60,000 nucleotides of DNA from Apostichopus japonicus (GCF_037975245.1 NC_092576.1:20337611-20397610); one strand, 5' to 3'; shown: positions 47,901 through 60,000, counted from the stretch's first letter. Made by a program: numbers and translations. The notes: generated from the sequence alone by a model not told the origin.

Positions 47901-49149
47901 AGAGTGCCAGGTGCAAATATATTCAAACATTCACCGTGGTTAGAGTAACTTGCACGAGTGTCGTTAAGTGACGTTGCGCCAACTGTTACCGCCTGCGAAA
48001 CAATTAGTAAAGAGATATTTGTCGGTACATGTTATTAACCAGAGCTAGGTGGAGAGAGAGAGGGGGGGGGGGAGATAAATGCAACGATATGCCGTACTCG
48101 ACTGTAAACATCTTCATTTGAAGGCGATATTTTTGGACGGAATGAGTTGAAAATGACAAACCGTGTAAACATTGAGTTTAGGGAGTCATTCCGAGGCTAA
48201 TGGTAACTACTTTACCAGCTTAAATGAGACACGAAGTCAATCGAATAACTTTACTAAAAAGTTTTAAAAATCTGGTTCCATTTCAGAACTATTGCAGATT
48301 TAATGTTCCTTTACACACAAGCTTGAGACTTAATCAAGTCTAAATATGCATCATGAACTAATGAAGGAACTGGTTTTTGTGTCAACGATGTAAAAGTTAT
48401 CATAAAAATATGAAAGTCAAAACAAAATGGAAGTAAAAGGTTTCCAGATCCTGCTGGTACAGTGACGTCACAAAGTTGCAAAAGGAAGGCTCCCATACAC
48501 GACTTTTAAACTTAGATACCACCAAACGGATAACAATATTTTTCTTTACCTTAGCTGAGAAAGATCAATGTTACATTATGTAAAGTTGAAGGCTGTATAT
48601 TTGTCCTCTTTGATGTTCGCATTTTATTAATACATATTCCAATTGAACTGTCAACCATATCCAATGTTTTTAAATGAATGAATGAATGAATTAGTAGATA
48701 ATTAGGACAATTAGCGAGCCTCTGAAAGACTCAAATAGTTTTTAAAGAACCTGTTATTCTACAGTATATCGTTGATTTAAGTGACTTAAGTCGTTGATAT
48801 ATAAATATAATTGCACATTAGTTTACAAGATTGAAAATTCAATTTTAATGATATATGTTAATTGTGAAGAGAAAATCCCGAAAAGTACCATGTAAATGGT
48901 AGTCTACACATGAAAAGACTTTATAGGAAACGTTTTCAATTATTAATATAATTGCCCTGCCCGCTTCCCCTCGGGTTACAATGGCTCGGGTTACAATGGC
49001 TCGGGTTACAATGCTATGGTCAATAACTTAGAACGTGTAGGAGGATATGGCGGTTGTCTACTCACGTAATGCTCTGGTTATAATGCTATGGTCAATAACT
49101 AAGATCGTGTAAGAGGATATGACGTGTGTCTACTCACGTATCGCTCTGG

Positions 49150-49180
<31 letters not shown>

Positions 49181-49190
49181 TGTATGTATG

Positions 49191-49221
<31 letters not shown>

Positions 49222-52200
49222 GTATGTATATTAGATCCTCCTGCAAGCAGGAACTCGCGAAGAAGCGTAATTGGCTTATCAAAGCCGCACGCTGACCGAA
49301 GTCAGTCTCTCACATTCATATTTAACGTCCATGATTATGAATTGTTAATTGTCAACAACTCTGATATAATGCTATGATCGATCACTTAGATCACGTAAGA
49401 GGATATGACTGTTGTCTACTCACGTAATGCTCTGGTTATAATGCTATGGTCATAACTTAGATCGTATAAGAGGATATGACGGTTGTCTACTCACGTAATA
49501 ATCTGGTTATAATGCTATGGTCGAACATTAAGACCGTGTAAGAGGATATGATTGTTGTCTACTCACGTAATGCTCTGGTTATAATGCTATGGTCATAACT
49601 TAGATCGTATAAGAGGATATGACGGTTGTCTACTCACGTAATAATCTGGTTATAATGCTATGGTCGAACATTAAGACCGTGTAAGAGGATATGACTGTTG
49701 TCTACTCACGTAATGCTCTGGTTATAATGCTATGGTCATAACTTAGATCGTATAAGAGGATATGACGGTTGTCTACTCACGTAATAATCTGGTTATAATG
49801 CTATGGTCGAACATTAAGACCGTGTAAGAGGATATCACGGTTGTCTACTCACGTTAGGCTCTGGTTATAATGTTATGATCATAACTAAGATCGTGTAAGG
49901 GGATATGACGTGTGTCTACTCACGTAATGCTCTGGTTATAATGCTATGGTCAATAACTAAGATCGTGTAAGAGGATATGACGGTTGTCTACTCACGTTAG
50001 GCTCTTGTTAAAATGCTATGATCGTAAATTAAGATCGTGTAAGAGGATATGACGTATATCTACTCACGTAATGCTCTGGTTATAATGCTATGGTCATAAC
50101 TTAGATCGTATAAGAGGATATGACGAATGTCTGCTTACGTAAGGTGATCTAGCCGGAGATGTATTACACGCATTTCGTGCAGAGTTACCAGCTGCAGCAA
50201 CCGTCAATATTCCAGCATCTCTGAGTCCAATAACTCCATCATCTGTCATCTGATTGCCTCCACCACCGAGGGACATCGAAACCACTGCTGGCTTGTTTGC
50301 GTTTGCCGCCACCCAATCCATGCCTGAAAAAAATATAACAATGATAAGGAAGTACATCATTGTATAGGTATGAATTGTCTCTTGATTAGTATACGAATTG
50401 TATAGTTAATTCCATGAATACCGTTTAAAGGTGATGAATGCGGTATTACTTAATGCATTTTAATACCTTAAAAGATTGCGTATTCCTAATACTAATAACG
50501 CTTGCTGAATGCGGTACTACTAAATATATTCCTTACACTTTGATGTGGTACTACCTAATATATTCGTAACCCTTTTAAACGATTGCTGAATGCGATACTA
50601 CCATATGTATTTCTAATACTTTAAACGATTGCGGTAATTGTTCTTACTGCACTAGGGTTGATAAACAAAGTACATCCATATATTTGCTGTTGTCCAATCA
50701 CGTACATGATATATTATAATATAACTGATATAGATGTAATTAATATCAAGTTTCGATATCTTCAACTAAGTCTGTGCTTCTTGGTACGCGGCGCACAATC
50801 CGATGTTTGTAATTATAAGTGATCACACTTTATGGTTCTAATAATTCCTCTGATCACACTCACCTCCAACAACCTGCGCAGTAGAGCCTGATCCAAGACA
50901 CCCAAGTACACGAACACCGACGAGTTGTGCATTCTTAGCGACCCCATAGAGGGTTCCTCCGACCACACCAGAACAGTGAGATCCATGACCATTACAGTCT
51001 TCACCGTACTAAGCACAATCATACATAAAAAAGCATAGAAATAGTTACACACCTTTAAAAAGTAAATGGTTAATTACACGACCCACATAGCCGTGACTTA
51101 TTGTACATTCGTGTGTGACAGTAAGTGTTAAAATAGCTAATAGCGACGTTCATGCCTGTTTAGAATACAACTTGGTGTATTACCATAACAATAACACGAG
51201 GTAATGCACGGGGGACATTTAAATAAACACATTTCAAGCGGAAACAGTATCTTCCTCAATGTTAAAATGGTAGATTGATGGAAATTTCCTGGGAGATCTG
51301 AGTCAAACGAAACCTCTAAACTATTTTTATTTTCCTCGTCCCCGCGATAGTAGCAGCCTTAACATAATGTGTGGTTTATTCGTTTATATTTGTTTATTCG
51401 CTTTTCGTTTTTCGTTTTTCGTTTTTCGTTATTCGTTATTTGTTTTTCGTTATTCGTTTATATTATGAATAGGATCAGTATCAGGGACCGATCACGTGTT
51501 ACTTACTCCGTCACGTGGGTCGGGGTTAACCATATCCGCGCCTATTTGACATCGTCCGGCAACGTCCACATGTGTTGGTCTTACACCGGTATCAATCACG
51601 TACACAGTAACTCCATTGCCGTGATCTGCGTGGAAAACAAGTAACAATAGAAATGTCTACTTTCGCGTTCCTTAGTATCACTGTCGTGACATCGTGTCAC
51701 GAAGTGAGGTAACGCTGGTAATAAACACAGATTGATTCCGAAGCTGAACGTACATTACTCGAGCACGCACTTGACGGGTAACTTTAAAACCAGACACTTT
51801 TATTGTACAAAAAACTATATAAACCATACGCTTTGGCCTGCCAAACGCTCTATATATTAATTTATTGAAATTAATTGAGTCATGGACTTCCCAAGCATTT
51901 TTACCAAACGTAATAGGGTTATTCTTAATTGAAGTAGCAGCGCAATCATAGTAGTAAACGAGACAGCAGGTGGGGAGGGGTAGGGGGGTGTCACTCTTAA
52001 TTATAAAGGCAGCAATATAACGAGTATTCTCTCAAGTGTATCCATGATTAACATGTAAAGTTAGTTTAGCTATCGATCAACATTGGCGTTTTCATCTCTC
52101 CTTCTCATTTTTTGAGTAGGCCTAAGTTGAAGTTCAATGATTTATTTAGCCTTACTGTTCATGCATGGCGCCAATGTAACAGATGAATTAGTGAGAGTAA

Positions 52201-53668
52201 GACTCCCATGATGTGACCGTGAGTTAACAGACTCTCTCCACAATTGCTAAACGTAGTGCTTGTTAATAACCTGAACTTCAAACGTATCGAAATTTCACTA
52301 TTTATATTGTACTCATCTCTTATAAGTTCAACTCACATTTGGGGTTGTATTCGTTATCGAGAAACCAGTCCCGCTGGTCGACCCTGTCGAGACCCCAGGA
52401 GTCCACGTCATACATTGCACGTACAATACCATCCTCAGTGACGTATTCCACCCAACTCAGTCTACGGATCTGGAGAAATTAGATTATAGACAACAATTAT
52501 GTAACTTGACCAATTATGTAACTTGATCGTTAGCTTATAAAAACAATACCTAAATAAAGAAATTATTACTGCAAAGTAAGGTCTGTTATGTGAGATTGTT
52601 ACGTTATTAACCGTTTTCATTTATAACTTTGACAGAATTGGACTCTTGCCTTTATCGTTTTTGATTATCTGGAATCATAGGCTATGTATAGATGGAAAAA
52701 TTTGAATCGCTTTGGTAAAAATTTGGTATTTTGACACACAACTGAGGGTTTAACAAATACAAATTTACCAACGACTCAATGTATTCCGTCGTTCCGGTAT
52801 GTTACTGGAACGCTCATTTTATTGCATTGACTGGTGGTAGTTTAAAACACATGTACAATGTACTTACAAAGTCTAAAGCTGGACTGCTGAGCTCAGCTTC
52901 AAAGCCTTGGACCACGTGACGAAATATTCGACGTACTTTACCACCAATGAGGTTGAAAAAGGGATCATTTTGAATATTTCTGGTAACTTTATCTATGCTG
53001 TAGCCATCCTGAGGAGAAAGATATACATATGTCTTATTGACGGATGTATGGATGAATGATTGGACGGACGGATGGACGGACGGACAGACGGCCGATGAAT
53101 GAATGGACGGACGGATGGACACATGGACGGACGGACGGTTGGACCGACGGACGGATGGATGGATGGGTGAATGGAGGGAGGGAGGGCTGCAATACATTTT
53201 TAAAAACAACGCTATATATATTACAAATCCTATTTAACTTAAAACGACATAATAAATTTCATTGTTTAAAGCAATGCACGAACGATCTTATAATGTAAGA
53301 ATAAAATGTTTGCCTACTGCTTCATACTTTCAGTTTGTGAAGGTGAATAATTGAAACTAGTCACTGCATCGAGTATGAAATTTGGTCAATTTAATGAAAA
53401 AAAGGCAATAACATCAACTTTGATGAAATTAATTCATTATCAACATTAACTTCTTAATGTAGTTGATGCTCACAAACTTATAGAGATATGTAGAAGTAAC
53501 ACTGAAGTGATCATTTCTTTGAACTCCCAACCTCAGTGCGGGAATGTGACGAACCTTTACTTTCACGAGGTATTTTCCATCTATCTTTTCGTCCACTCTC
53601 ATGAAAGGCGCCAAGAGTGCCTCCGATGAGGCGAGAACCGCTAAGACGATCACCAATGTATTTACCAT
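44938..53668 (-). CDS. Secreted proteinase K-like serine protease (S8), copy C, 385 aa
   Basis: Minus-strand coding exons in order: 53668-53555, 53008-52868, 52469-52337, 51625-51507, 51008-50864, 50323-50139, 47992-47821, 45086-44938. Phases match those of copies A and B at every junction; exons 2, 5, 6 and 7 have the same lengths. Signal peptide MVNTLVIVLAVLASSEA; I9-type propeptide about 31-105; mature domain from about WGLDRVDQ. Asp141 (VYVIDTG), His177 (NGHGSHCSG), Asn264 (AAAGN) and Ser329 (GTSMACPH) are intact. The exon-1 donor is weak (KVK|GTTCGT, chosen by alignment; GTAAAG six bases earlier is an alternative that drops two residues). Clearly diverged from A/B, for example the acidic NNDDED before the Ser motif where A/B have a CTTC pair. 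Introns 6 and 7 hold minisatellites that start at the 5' splice sites. Probably an active extracellular protease; role unknown. Confidence 0.93.
45585..47820 (-). repeat. 86-bp array: 26 copies of exon-7 end plus 5' splice site, in intron 7 of protease C
   Basis: Exactly 26 periods of 86 bp (2236 bp) immediately downstream of the genuine exon 7 (47992-47821). Read on the minus strand, each unit is 22 bp of intron start (GTAAGAATTACTAGAACTAA plus AG) followed by 64 bp copied from the exon end (AACAATGACGATGAGG ... GTTGCAG). Almost every unit still encodes the Ser motif [10 protein letters not shown] and ends in G|GTAAG. Units vary in two linked pairs: TCCTCACGT against TCCCCATGT (both CPHV), and GATCAGTC against GAGCAGTC (Ser/Ala). 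Reading through the real donor meets an in-frame TAG after GKNY, so extension into the array cannot make a longer protease. Confidence 0.95.
49000..50138 (-). repeat. 71-72-bp minisatellite starting at the 5' splice site of intron 6 of protease C
   Basis: Twelve degenerate copies plus the genuine exon border at 50139. On the minus strand each unit begins TTACGTGAGTAGAC (genuine site: TTAC|GTAAGCAGAC) and continues CATATCCTCTTA and CATAGCATTATAACCAGAG. Between 49390 and 49850 two variants alternate with a 143-bp dimer period. The array is broken at 49150-49385 by (TATG)n and a dispersed repeat. Confidence 0.9.
49152..49312 (-). repeat. (TATG)n tail and dispersed repeat copy inserted in the intron-6 array
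   Basis: (TATG)n at 49152-49228 followed by the reverse complement of the repeat at 283-372 (shared GCAGGAACTCGCGAA, GGCTTATCAAAGCC). The simple repeat sits at the same end of the element in both copies, as in a SINE/LINE tail. Confidence 0.65.
51395..51460. repeat. (GTTTTTC)n-like repeat in intron 4 of protease C
   Basis: Short run of GTTTTTC/GTTATTC heptamers. Confidence 0.8.
53040..53190. repeat. (GGAY)n microsatellite in intron 1 of protease C
   Basis: Impure GGAC/GGAT tetranucleotide tract about 30 bp upstream (in gene sense) of the exon-2 acceptor. Repetitive Pro/Ser/His translations are artefacts. Confidence 0.9.
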
Positions 53669-54205
53669 CTTGTTCAGGGATAGTGTGACTGAGATTGGAA
53701 AAGTACAATTTTTACAGCGTAAAGACGTAATTAGTAATAACGCAATCAGATAAATTGTTGTCCTGAATACTATCCCAGCCTGTGTTATACTGTGTGTATC
53801 ACTATCATGCTCTACGATAGCCTCTATCCATTACAATGACTGCTTTGTTGAGGTGCTATGCATTTAAAATACATCAGTTTACATTATAACTGGTAAAGTC
53901 ATATACTTTAAGGTTTCAGTATTGCATGTATTTACTTACAATGGTAAAACTGCTTTTGACTTCAATCAACCATTGATGTTGTCAATATGAACCTGTGATT
54001 AATGAGACATTTTTTTGCTTTATTTTTTTTCAAACTATCGTCTCAAGTGTGATAAATGAATAAAAGGGTTACATTTGCGCACTCTGTAACGCTTCATTTG
54101 GTGTCTAAATATGCCTCAGAACACCTCTAAATGGAGAGAAAGCGTGAACTACCCACAGGGCCAAACAGACCCTCGTTTATAAATTTGAGTGGACCCGCCC
54201 CTCCA
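53669..54205. other. 5' flank of protease C
   Basis: On the minus strand ...CCAATCTCAG lies 18 bases before the ATG and could be an acceptor for a non-coding first exon, as in copies A and B. No CRE at the position seen in A/B was found. Confidence 0.4.
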
Positions 54206-54208
54206 TGG

Positions 54209-54290
54209 TTAATAATAATAATAATTTATTCTTATATAGCGCTTTACATCAAAGAATGATCTCAAAGCACTTCACAAAATCGCATAAAAT
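54209..54290 (-). mobile_element. LINE 3'-end remnant with (ATT)n tail
   Basis: On the minus strand: GAAGTGCTTTGAGATCATTC, then TGTAAAGCGCTATATAAGAA and an (ATT)n tail. This matches the 3' end style of CR1/L2-type elements in many marine invertebrates. Only the tail is present. Confidence 0.6.
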
Positions 54291-56410
54291 TTTACAACTT
54301 AAAAATATTACAGCTTATAAATATTACAGCCTAAAAATATTGCATCCTAAAAATTACAAAAATAAATATCCCTACAAAAATTATTAAAGCAATAACATTC
54401 ATGAATTAAAGACGAAAGTAATGAAATATGACAGCATACAATAAAACTAAAATACTAAGCTGTAACAGCCGAAAATTAGTAACAATAAGACTATCAATAT
54501 ATAAATAGAAAATAAATTTTAGTATACAACAATCAAAAGGTGGCAAAATGGTATAATACAAACAATATGACTGGAGGTTTAAAATGAATAATACTTCGAA
54601 AAAGGTAAGTTTTAAGGAGTGCAGTAAAAACATTAATGATGGAGCTGCCCTGATGTCATTTGAGAGTGGTTGTCATCAGAATGTAACAATGACCGCTGAT
54701 TCATCATTGTGTACCAGTCAACATACATTGTGCAAATAGCAAATGGGATTTGCTTTACCATGGTACGATTGAACACAATTATATACTTACACTAATTGAA
54801 TATAAAAAGCCAAGAGAAGCAAAATATATAATAAAAAAACAAAGACAAGCTCAATTTTAGCTATCATGATGTAGCAAAACACATAACAATACTGATTTAT
54901 ATTGAAATATGTACAAAATATGTAATTATTCTTCGATTTTTTAATTGCATATGGAATGGAGATTAGAATGAGTAGAATAAGTAAATTAGGTAAAATACGG
55001 AATTCCTGACAATTTGTTGTTATATTTTCGGGGATGTCTCATTTGTGTATTGTTGTAAGTAAACGGCGAGATACGTGTGGGGAAACAATCCGCCAATATT
55101 TTCGGCTAAACACAGAACATATGAAAGTTTGTATGGGGATACCGGTATATAATAAAATCATGGTTACTTGCAACTTCCGTTAAGAGCATTTTCGAATGTG
55201 TAATGTTACCAGCGATACACATAAGCACAATATTTAATGCAATGAAAGAAAGATATGTAAACTAAGGTATAACTTGTTACTGCGATGGACTTATGCAAGT
55301 CAGTGTTTGTTACCGAATTTTATCCGTCCATTAAAAGAAACTCAAAACAAAAATGACAAGTTTCCTTATAAACAAAGAATAAGGTTAATAGTACATTAGT
55401 CCTGTCATACTAAATACTACATACTGATAGAATTAATGTGTACAAGCAACCATTGAATAAACACAGTTCCGTTTATCCGGGTGTTAAGAAGTTTCTCTTA
55501 ATTTGAGTTTATTTTCTAATGTATTCCTACGTACATACGTCAGTTTAAGTTTAAGTTACCAGAGAGTAGTTTAAGCATTAATATACGATGAGTTTAATAT
55601 CAAATATTGAGGATATCTGCTACTTACCTCTCACCACTGATTGATGTGAATTCAGAAACTAGTTTCTAATAAGAAGGTGCACCCATTAGACAATACTAGC
55701 TTGTACGAACCAAATGTTGGTTCACTTGGGAAAATAAACAGACTTTGTGGCCAATAACGTCTCAACACGATGTTGCTTATCGATAAGGGTTACAACACAA
55801 ATAATAAAAAAATAGTAATCTCTGAAGCCGAACAGATACCGTATATACCGAAGGAGCATATGCAACACAGTATATTGAAAAATTATGCTTTTTAGCATGT
55901 ATACACAAACTAAAGAAGTGTGTGGGGGGGAGGGGGGGGGCATTGAATAGTTACAAATAGTGTTTGTATTGCAATGTCGTTCGGCTGTATAAGGCGTCAT
56001 GTGACCTAGACGTCTTGCCATGCATGCTTCATATGTAATGGATTTTTCCAACAAAAGTTTCACAATATTTGTTAACGGGGTGATATTTCCATGGCTTATT
56101 GTACGTGGTAGTTGTCATATGTAATAAATCATGAATCTGGCCTGATCTGGTTAGTTATATAGTCCCGTCTTTGGCTGAAGTACCAATCATTGGCTATCTT
56201 GGTAGATAATTTCTCTACCTTAAAAAAAACGCATTATATCGATATTATTTACGATATTATTTATTTCCTCAGATTTCACACTTTTAAAACCAATGAAGTG
56301 GTATTCTTTCTGACAATGACAACAAATTAGTCGTAAAGCTAACAAGAACAATTCAATTTTTGTAATCGTGAGACCGTATTAAGCACGTTTAATTAATAAT
56401 GTACTCACTT
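54291..56410. other. Intergenic, nothing recognised
   Basis: AT-rich DNA; a poly-G run at 55923-55939 is the only conspicuous feature. Confidence 0.5.
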
Positions 56411-57890
56411 TACTAAAGAGGTTAGATGTACAATATTCCAGTACTTCATATACAGAGGTTACATTTACTACGGTCCAGTACTTCAAATAAAGTGGTTATA
56501 TGTACTATGGCCCAGTACTTCATATAAAGAGGTTAGATGTACTATAGTCCAGTACTTCATATACAGAGGTTACATTTACTACGGTCCAGTACTTCAAATA
56601 AAGTGGTTATATGTACTATGGCCCAGTACTTCATATAAAGAGGATAGATGTACTATGGTCCAGTACTTCATATATAGAGGTTAGATGTGCTATAGTACAG
56701 TACTTCGTATACAGAGGTGAGATGTTCTGTGGTCCAGTACTTCATATATAGGGGATATATGTACTATGGTCCAGTACTTCATATATAGAGGTTAGATGAA
56801 CTATTGTCCAGTACTTCATATATATAGGTTAAATGTACTATAGTCCAGTTCTTCATATATAGAGGTTATATGTACTATGGTCCAGTACTTCATATATAGA
56901 GGTTAGATGAACTATTGTCCATTACTTCATATATAGAGGTTAAATGTACTATAGTTCAGTTCTTCATATATAGAGGTTATATGTACTATGGTCCAGTACT
57001 TCATATATAGAGGATAGATGAACTATTGTCCAGTACGTCATATATAGAGGTTAAATGTACTATAGTCCAGTTCTTCATATATAGAGGTTAGATGTACTAT
57101 GGTCCAGTACTTCATGGTCCAGTACTTCATATATAAAGTTTAGATGTGCTATGGTCTTCTACTTCATGTATAGAGGATAGATGTACTATGGTCCAGTACT
57201 ACCTATATAGAGGTTAAATGTGCTATGGGGTCCAGTACTTCATATATAGACGGTCAATGTAATACGGTTCAGTACTTCATATATAGAGGATAGATGTACT
57301 ATAGTCCAGTCCTTCATATATAGAGGATAGATGTACTATAGTCCAGTCCTTCATATATAGAGGATAGATGAACTATGGTCCAGTACTTCATATATAGAGG
57401 TTAGATGTGCTATAGTCCAGTCCTTCATATATAGAGGATAGATGTACTATAGTCCAGTACTTCATATATAGAGGTTAGATGTACTATAGTCCAGTCCTTC
57501 ATATATAGAGGATAGATGTACTATAGTCCAGTACTTCATATATAGAGGTTAGATGTGCTATAGTACAGTACTTCGTATACAGAGGTGAGATGTTCTATGG
57601 TCCAGTACTTTATATATAGGGGATATATGTACTATGGTCCAGTATTTCATATATAGAGGTTAGATGTGCTGTGATCCAGTACTTCATATATAGAGGTTAG
57701 ATGTGTTATGGTCCAGTACTTCATATATAGAGGTTAGATATGCTATGATCCAGTACTTATATAGGGGATAGATGTGCTATGATCCAGTACTTTATATATA
57801 GAGGTTAGATGTGCTATGGTCCAGTCCTTCATGTCTAGAGGTTAGATGTACTATAGTCCAGTACTGCATATATAGAAATTAAATATACGT
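56411..57890. repeat. 37-bp minisatellite, first block
   Basis: About 39-40 head-to-tail units of roughly 37 bp (TAGATGTACTATGGTCCAGT then ACTTCATATATAGAGGT), with variant positions (TGTGCTATGATCC, GAACTATTGTCC) shared between non-adjacent units. Confidence 0.95.
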
Positions 57891-58048
57891 GATACAGGAT
57901 ATACAATAGTCATTGGGTAAACAAAAACCACGTTTTAACCGTAAACAATGGTTAATTTAGTCCCTCAACCTGGGAACCATTTTCATTGCAAATATAACGA
58001 ACACTGTTTTTTCCTTTTTAGAGCACTATTAGGCCCCTTCCCTTCCAG
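57891..58048. repeat. Unique spacer duplicated with the minisatellite (copy 1)
   Basis: About 160 bp of non-repeat DNA (ATACGTGATACAGGATATAC to GTAGCCAAGCGCTG) almost identical to 59345-59513. It is followed directly by resumed repeat units at GCGCTG|TCCTTCATATATAG. Confidence 0.9.
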
Positions 58049-59344
58049 TAGCCAAGCGCTGTCCTTCATATATAGAGGATAGATGAACTATGGTCCAGTA
58101 CTTCATATATAGAGGATAGATGAACTATGGTCCAGTACTTCATATATAGAGGTTAGATGTGCTATGATCCAGTACTTCATATATAGAGGTTAGTGTGCTC
58201 TGGTCCAGTACTTCATATATAGAGGTTAGATGTGCTATGATCCAGCACTTCATATATAGAGGTTAGATGTGCTATGGTCCAGTACTTCATATATAGAGGT
58301 TAGATGTACTATGGTCCAGTACTTCATATATAGAGGTTAGATGTACTATAGTCCAGTCCTTCATATATAGAGGATAGATGTACTATAGTCCAGTCCTTCA
58401 TATATAGAGGATAGATGAACTATGGTCCAGTACTTCATATTTAGAGGTTAGATGTGCTATGATCCAGTACTTCATATATAGAGGTTAGATGTGCTATGGT
58501 CCAGTACTTCATATATAGAGGTTAGATGTGCTATGATCCAGTAGTTCATATTTAGAGGTTAGATGTGCTATGGTCCAGTACTTCATATATAGAGGTTAGA
58601 TGTACTATGGTCCAGTACTTCATATACAGAGGTTAGATGTACTATAGTCCAGTCCTTCATATATAGAGGATAGATGTACTATAGTCCAGTACTTCATATA
58701 TAGAGGTTAGATGTGCTATAGTACAGTACTTCGTGTACAGAGGTGAGATGATCTATGGTCCAGTACTTCATATATAGGGGATATATGTACTATGATCCAG
58801 TACTTCGTATATAGAGGTTAGATGAACTATTGTCCAGTACTTCATATATAGAGGATAGATGAACTATGGTCCAGTACTTCATATACAGAGGTTAGATGTG
58901 CTATGATCCAGTATTTCATATATAGAGGTTAGATGTGTTATGGTCCAGTACTTCATATATAGAGGTTAGATGAATTATTGTCCAGTACTTCATATATAGA
59001 GGATAGATGAACTATGGTCCAGTACTTCATATATAGAGGTTAGATGTGCTATGATCCAGTATTTCATATATAGAGGTTAGATGTGTTATGGTCCAGTACT
59101 TCATATATAGAGGTTAGATGTGCTATGATCCAGTACTTCATATATAGAGGTTAGATGTGTTATGGTCCAGTACTTCATATATAGAGGTTAGATGTGCTAT
59201 GATCCAGTACTTATATAGGGGATAGATGTGCTATGATCCAGTACTTCATATATAGAGGTTAGATGTGCTATGGTCCAGTCCTTCATGTCTAGAGGTTAGA
59301 TGTACTATAGTCCAGTACTGCATATATAGAAATTAAATATACGT
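58049..59344. repeat. 37-bp minisatellite, second block
   Basis: About 34-35 further units. Runs of variants reproduce the order seen in the first block, giving a higher-order period of about 1454 bp (GTACTGC at 57861 and 59315). Confidence 0.95.
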
Positions 59345-59513
59345 GATACAGGATATACAATAGTCATTGGGTGAACAAAAACCACGTTTTAACCGTAAAC
59401 AATGGTTAATTTAGTCCCTCAACCTGGGAACCATTTTCATTGCAAATAACGAACACTGTTTTTTCCTTTTTAGAGCACTATTAGGCCCCTTCCCTTCCAG
59501 TAGCCAAGCGCTG
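59345..59513. repeat. Duplicated spacer (copy 2)
   Basis: Second copy of the spacer at 57891-58048, here continuing into single-copy sequence (GGTTTTAACAC), so this is probably the original flank of the array. Confidence 0.85.
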
Positions 59514-60000
59514 GTTTTAACACAAAAAACGTGTATATCAAAGAAGTTGCGTAAAATGCATTCCATCGCCAAAATGCGACCAACCTTATCAACTTACAAT
59601 CAGCTTTACCCAAGAAGCTAATTTTTTGTTAAACCATCAATGCAAATAAACTTATGCTACAATTTGGTCTTATGTACTTTTCGTGCAAGATGTCACATTG
59701 CTAAGCCCTATTACTTATATTACCAATGTAACTAATTGGACAATGCTCATGTTAAATCAATAATGTAGAAACACTTTTATTGTTGTCAATAATGTAAAAA
59801 CACTTTAATTGTTTGTCTGTAAATGTATTTTAGTGTTAATTAAGAAAAAATATTTAATTAAAATCATCGGTTTTTATTCTCTTCAAAAAGTCAAGTGATT
59901 CAAATCTGACAAATAGACAGTGGGAAATTGGTTATTGATAGGTTAGGTCAACCTCTTCAACTTTAATAACTCGCAAAGTGAGTTCCGTGTCTTTCAATAT
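59514..60000. other. Non-coding, nothing recognised
   Basis: AT-rich sequence up to the window end with no exon or repeat recognised. Confidence 0.5.

Noticed and set aside
51369-51644. 91-residue open frame on the plus strand
   Set aside because: Antisense shadow of exon 4 of protease C plus a GTTTTTC repeat.
52814-53209. Pro/Ser/His-rich N-terminal extension of protease C exon 2
   Set aside because: The extension is the (GGAY)n microsatellite in intron 1; a consensus acceptor at 53009-53010 defines the exon.
56411-59344. Possible CRISPR or coding repeat
   Set aside because: Pure 37-bp tandem minisatellite without spacers; no maintained reading frame.

Overview
The window is nuclear DNA of an intron-rich, repeat-laden animal, most likely a marine invertebrate. 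Genes are split by GT-AG introns, UTRs carry their own introns, and LINE, tRNA-derived SINE and non-autonomous DNA-transposon debris is abundant. There are no operons, ribosome sites or long intact ORFs. The species cannot be fixed from sequence alone. CD225/dispanin genes, LINE tails ending near AGCGCTTTA and GC-rich MITEs would suit an echinoderm, hemichordate or cephalochordate, but this is only an inference.

Five genes can be assembled exon by exon. (1) 831-2599 (+): the 3' part of a CD225/dispanin two-pass membrane protein, 5' end missing. (2) 4600-13964 (+): a complete four-exon CD225/dispanin protein of 149 aa with an N-terminal PPPY motif. (3) 19886-23846 (+) and (4) 33873-38810 (+): two tandem secreted proteinase K-like (S8) proteases of 376 aa, eight identically phased coding exons each, only seven amino-acid differences, and each apparently with a non-coding first exon and a 3'UTR intron. 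(5) 44938-53668 (-): a third, diverged S8 paralogue (385 aa), convergent with gene 4. All three proteases keep Asp/His/Ser, the oxyanion Asn, a signal peptide and an I9-type propeptide, so they look like secreted, zymogen-activated digestive or extracellular proteases.

Layout: 1-14 kb dispanin pair with microsatellites, a 63-bp minisatellite and several TIR elements; 14-17.8 kb SINEs, AT-repeat fold-back and a MITE; 17.85-25.6 kb protease A; 25.9-31.6 kb decayed LINE (endonuclease and reverse transcriptase recognisable, minus strand) split by a 1-kb TIR element; 33.06-40 kb protease B; 41-43.2 kb nested TIR transposons; 44.6-53.7 kb protease C; 56.4-59.35 kb a large 37-bp minisatellite.

The most unusual feature is in protease C. 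Intron 7 is largely an exact 86-bp-period array of 26 units. Each unit copies the last 64 nt of exon 7 (catalytic Ser motif GTSMACPH included) plus the first 22 nt of the intron, so 27 5' splice sites lie in a row with the real one. Intron 6 independently carries a ~71-72-bp array that also begins at its 5' splice site.
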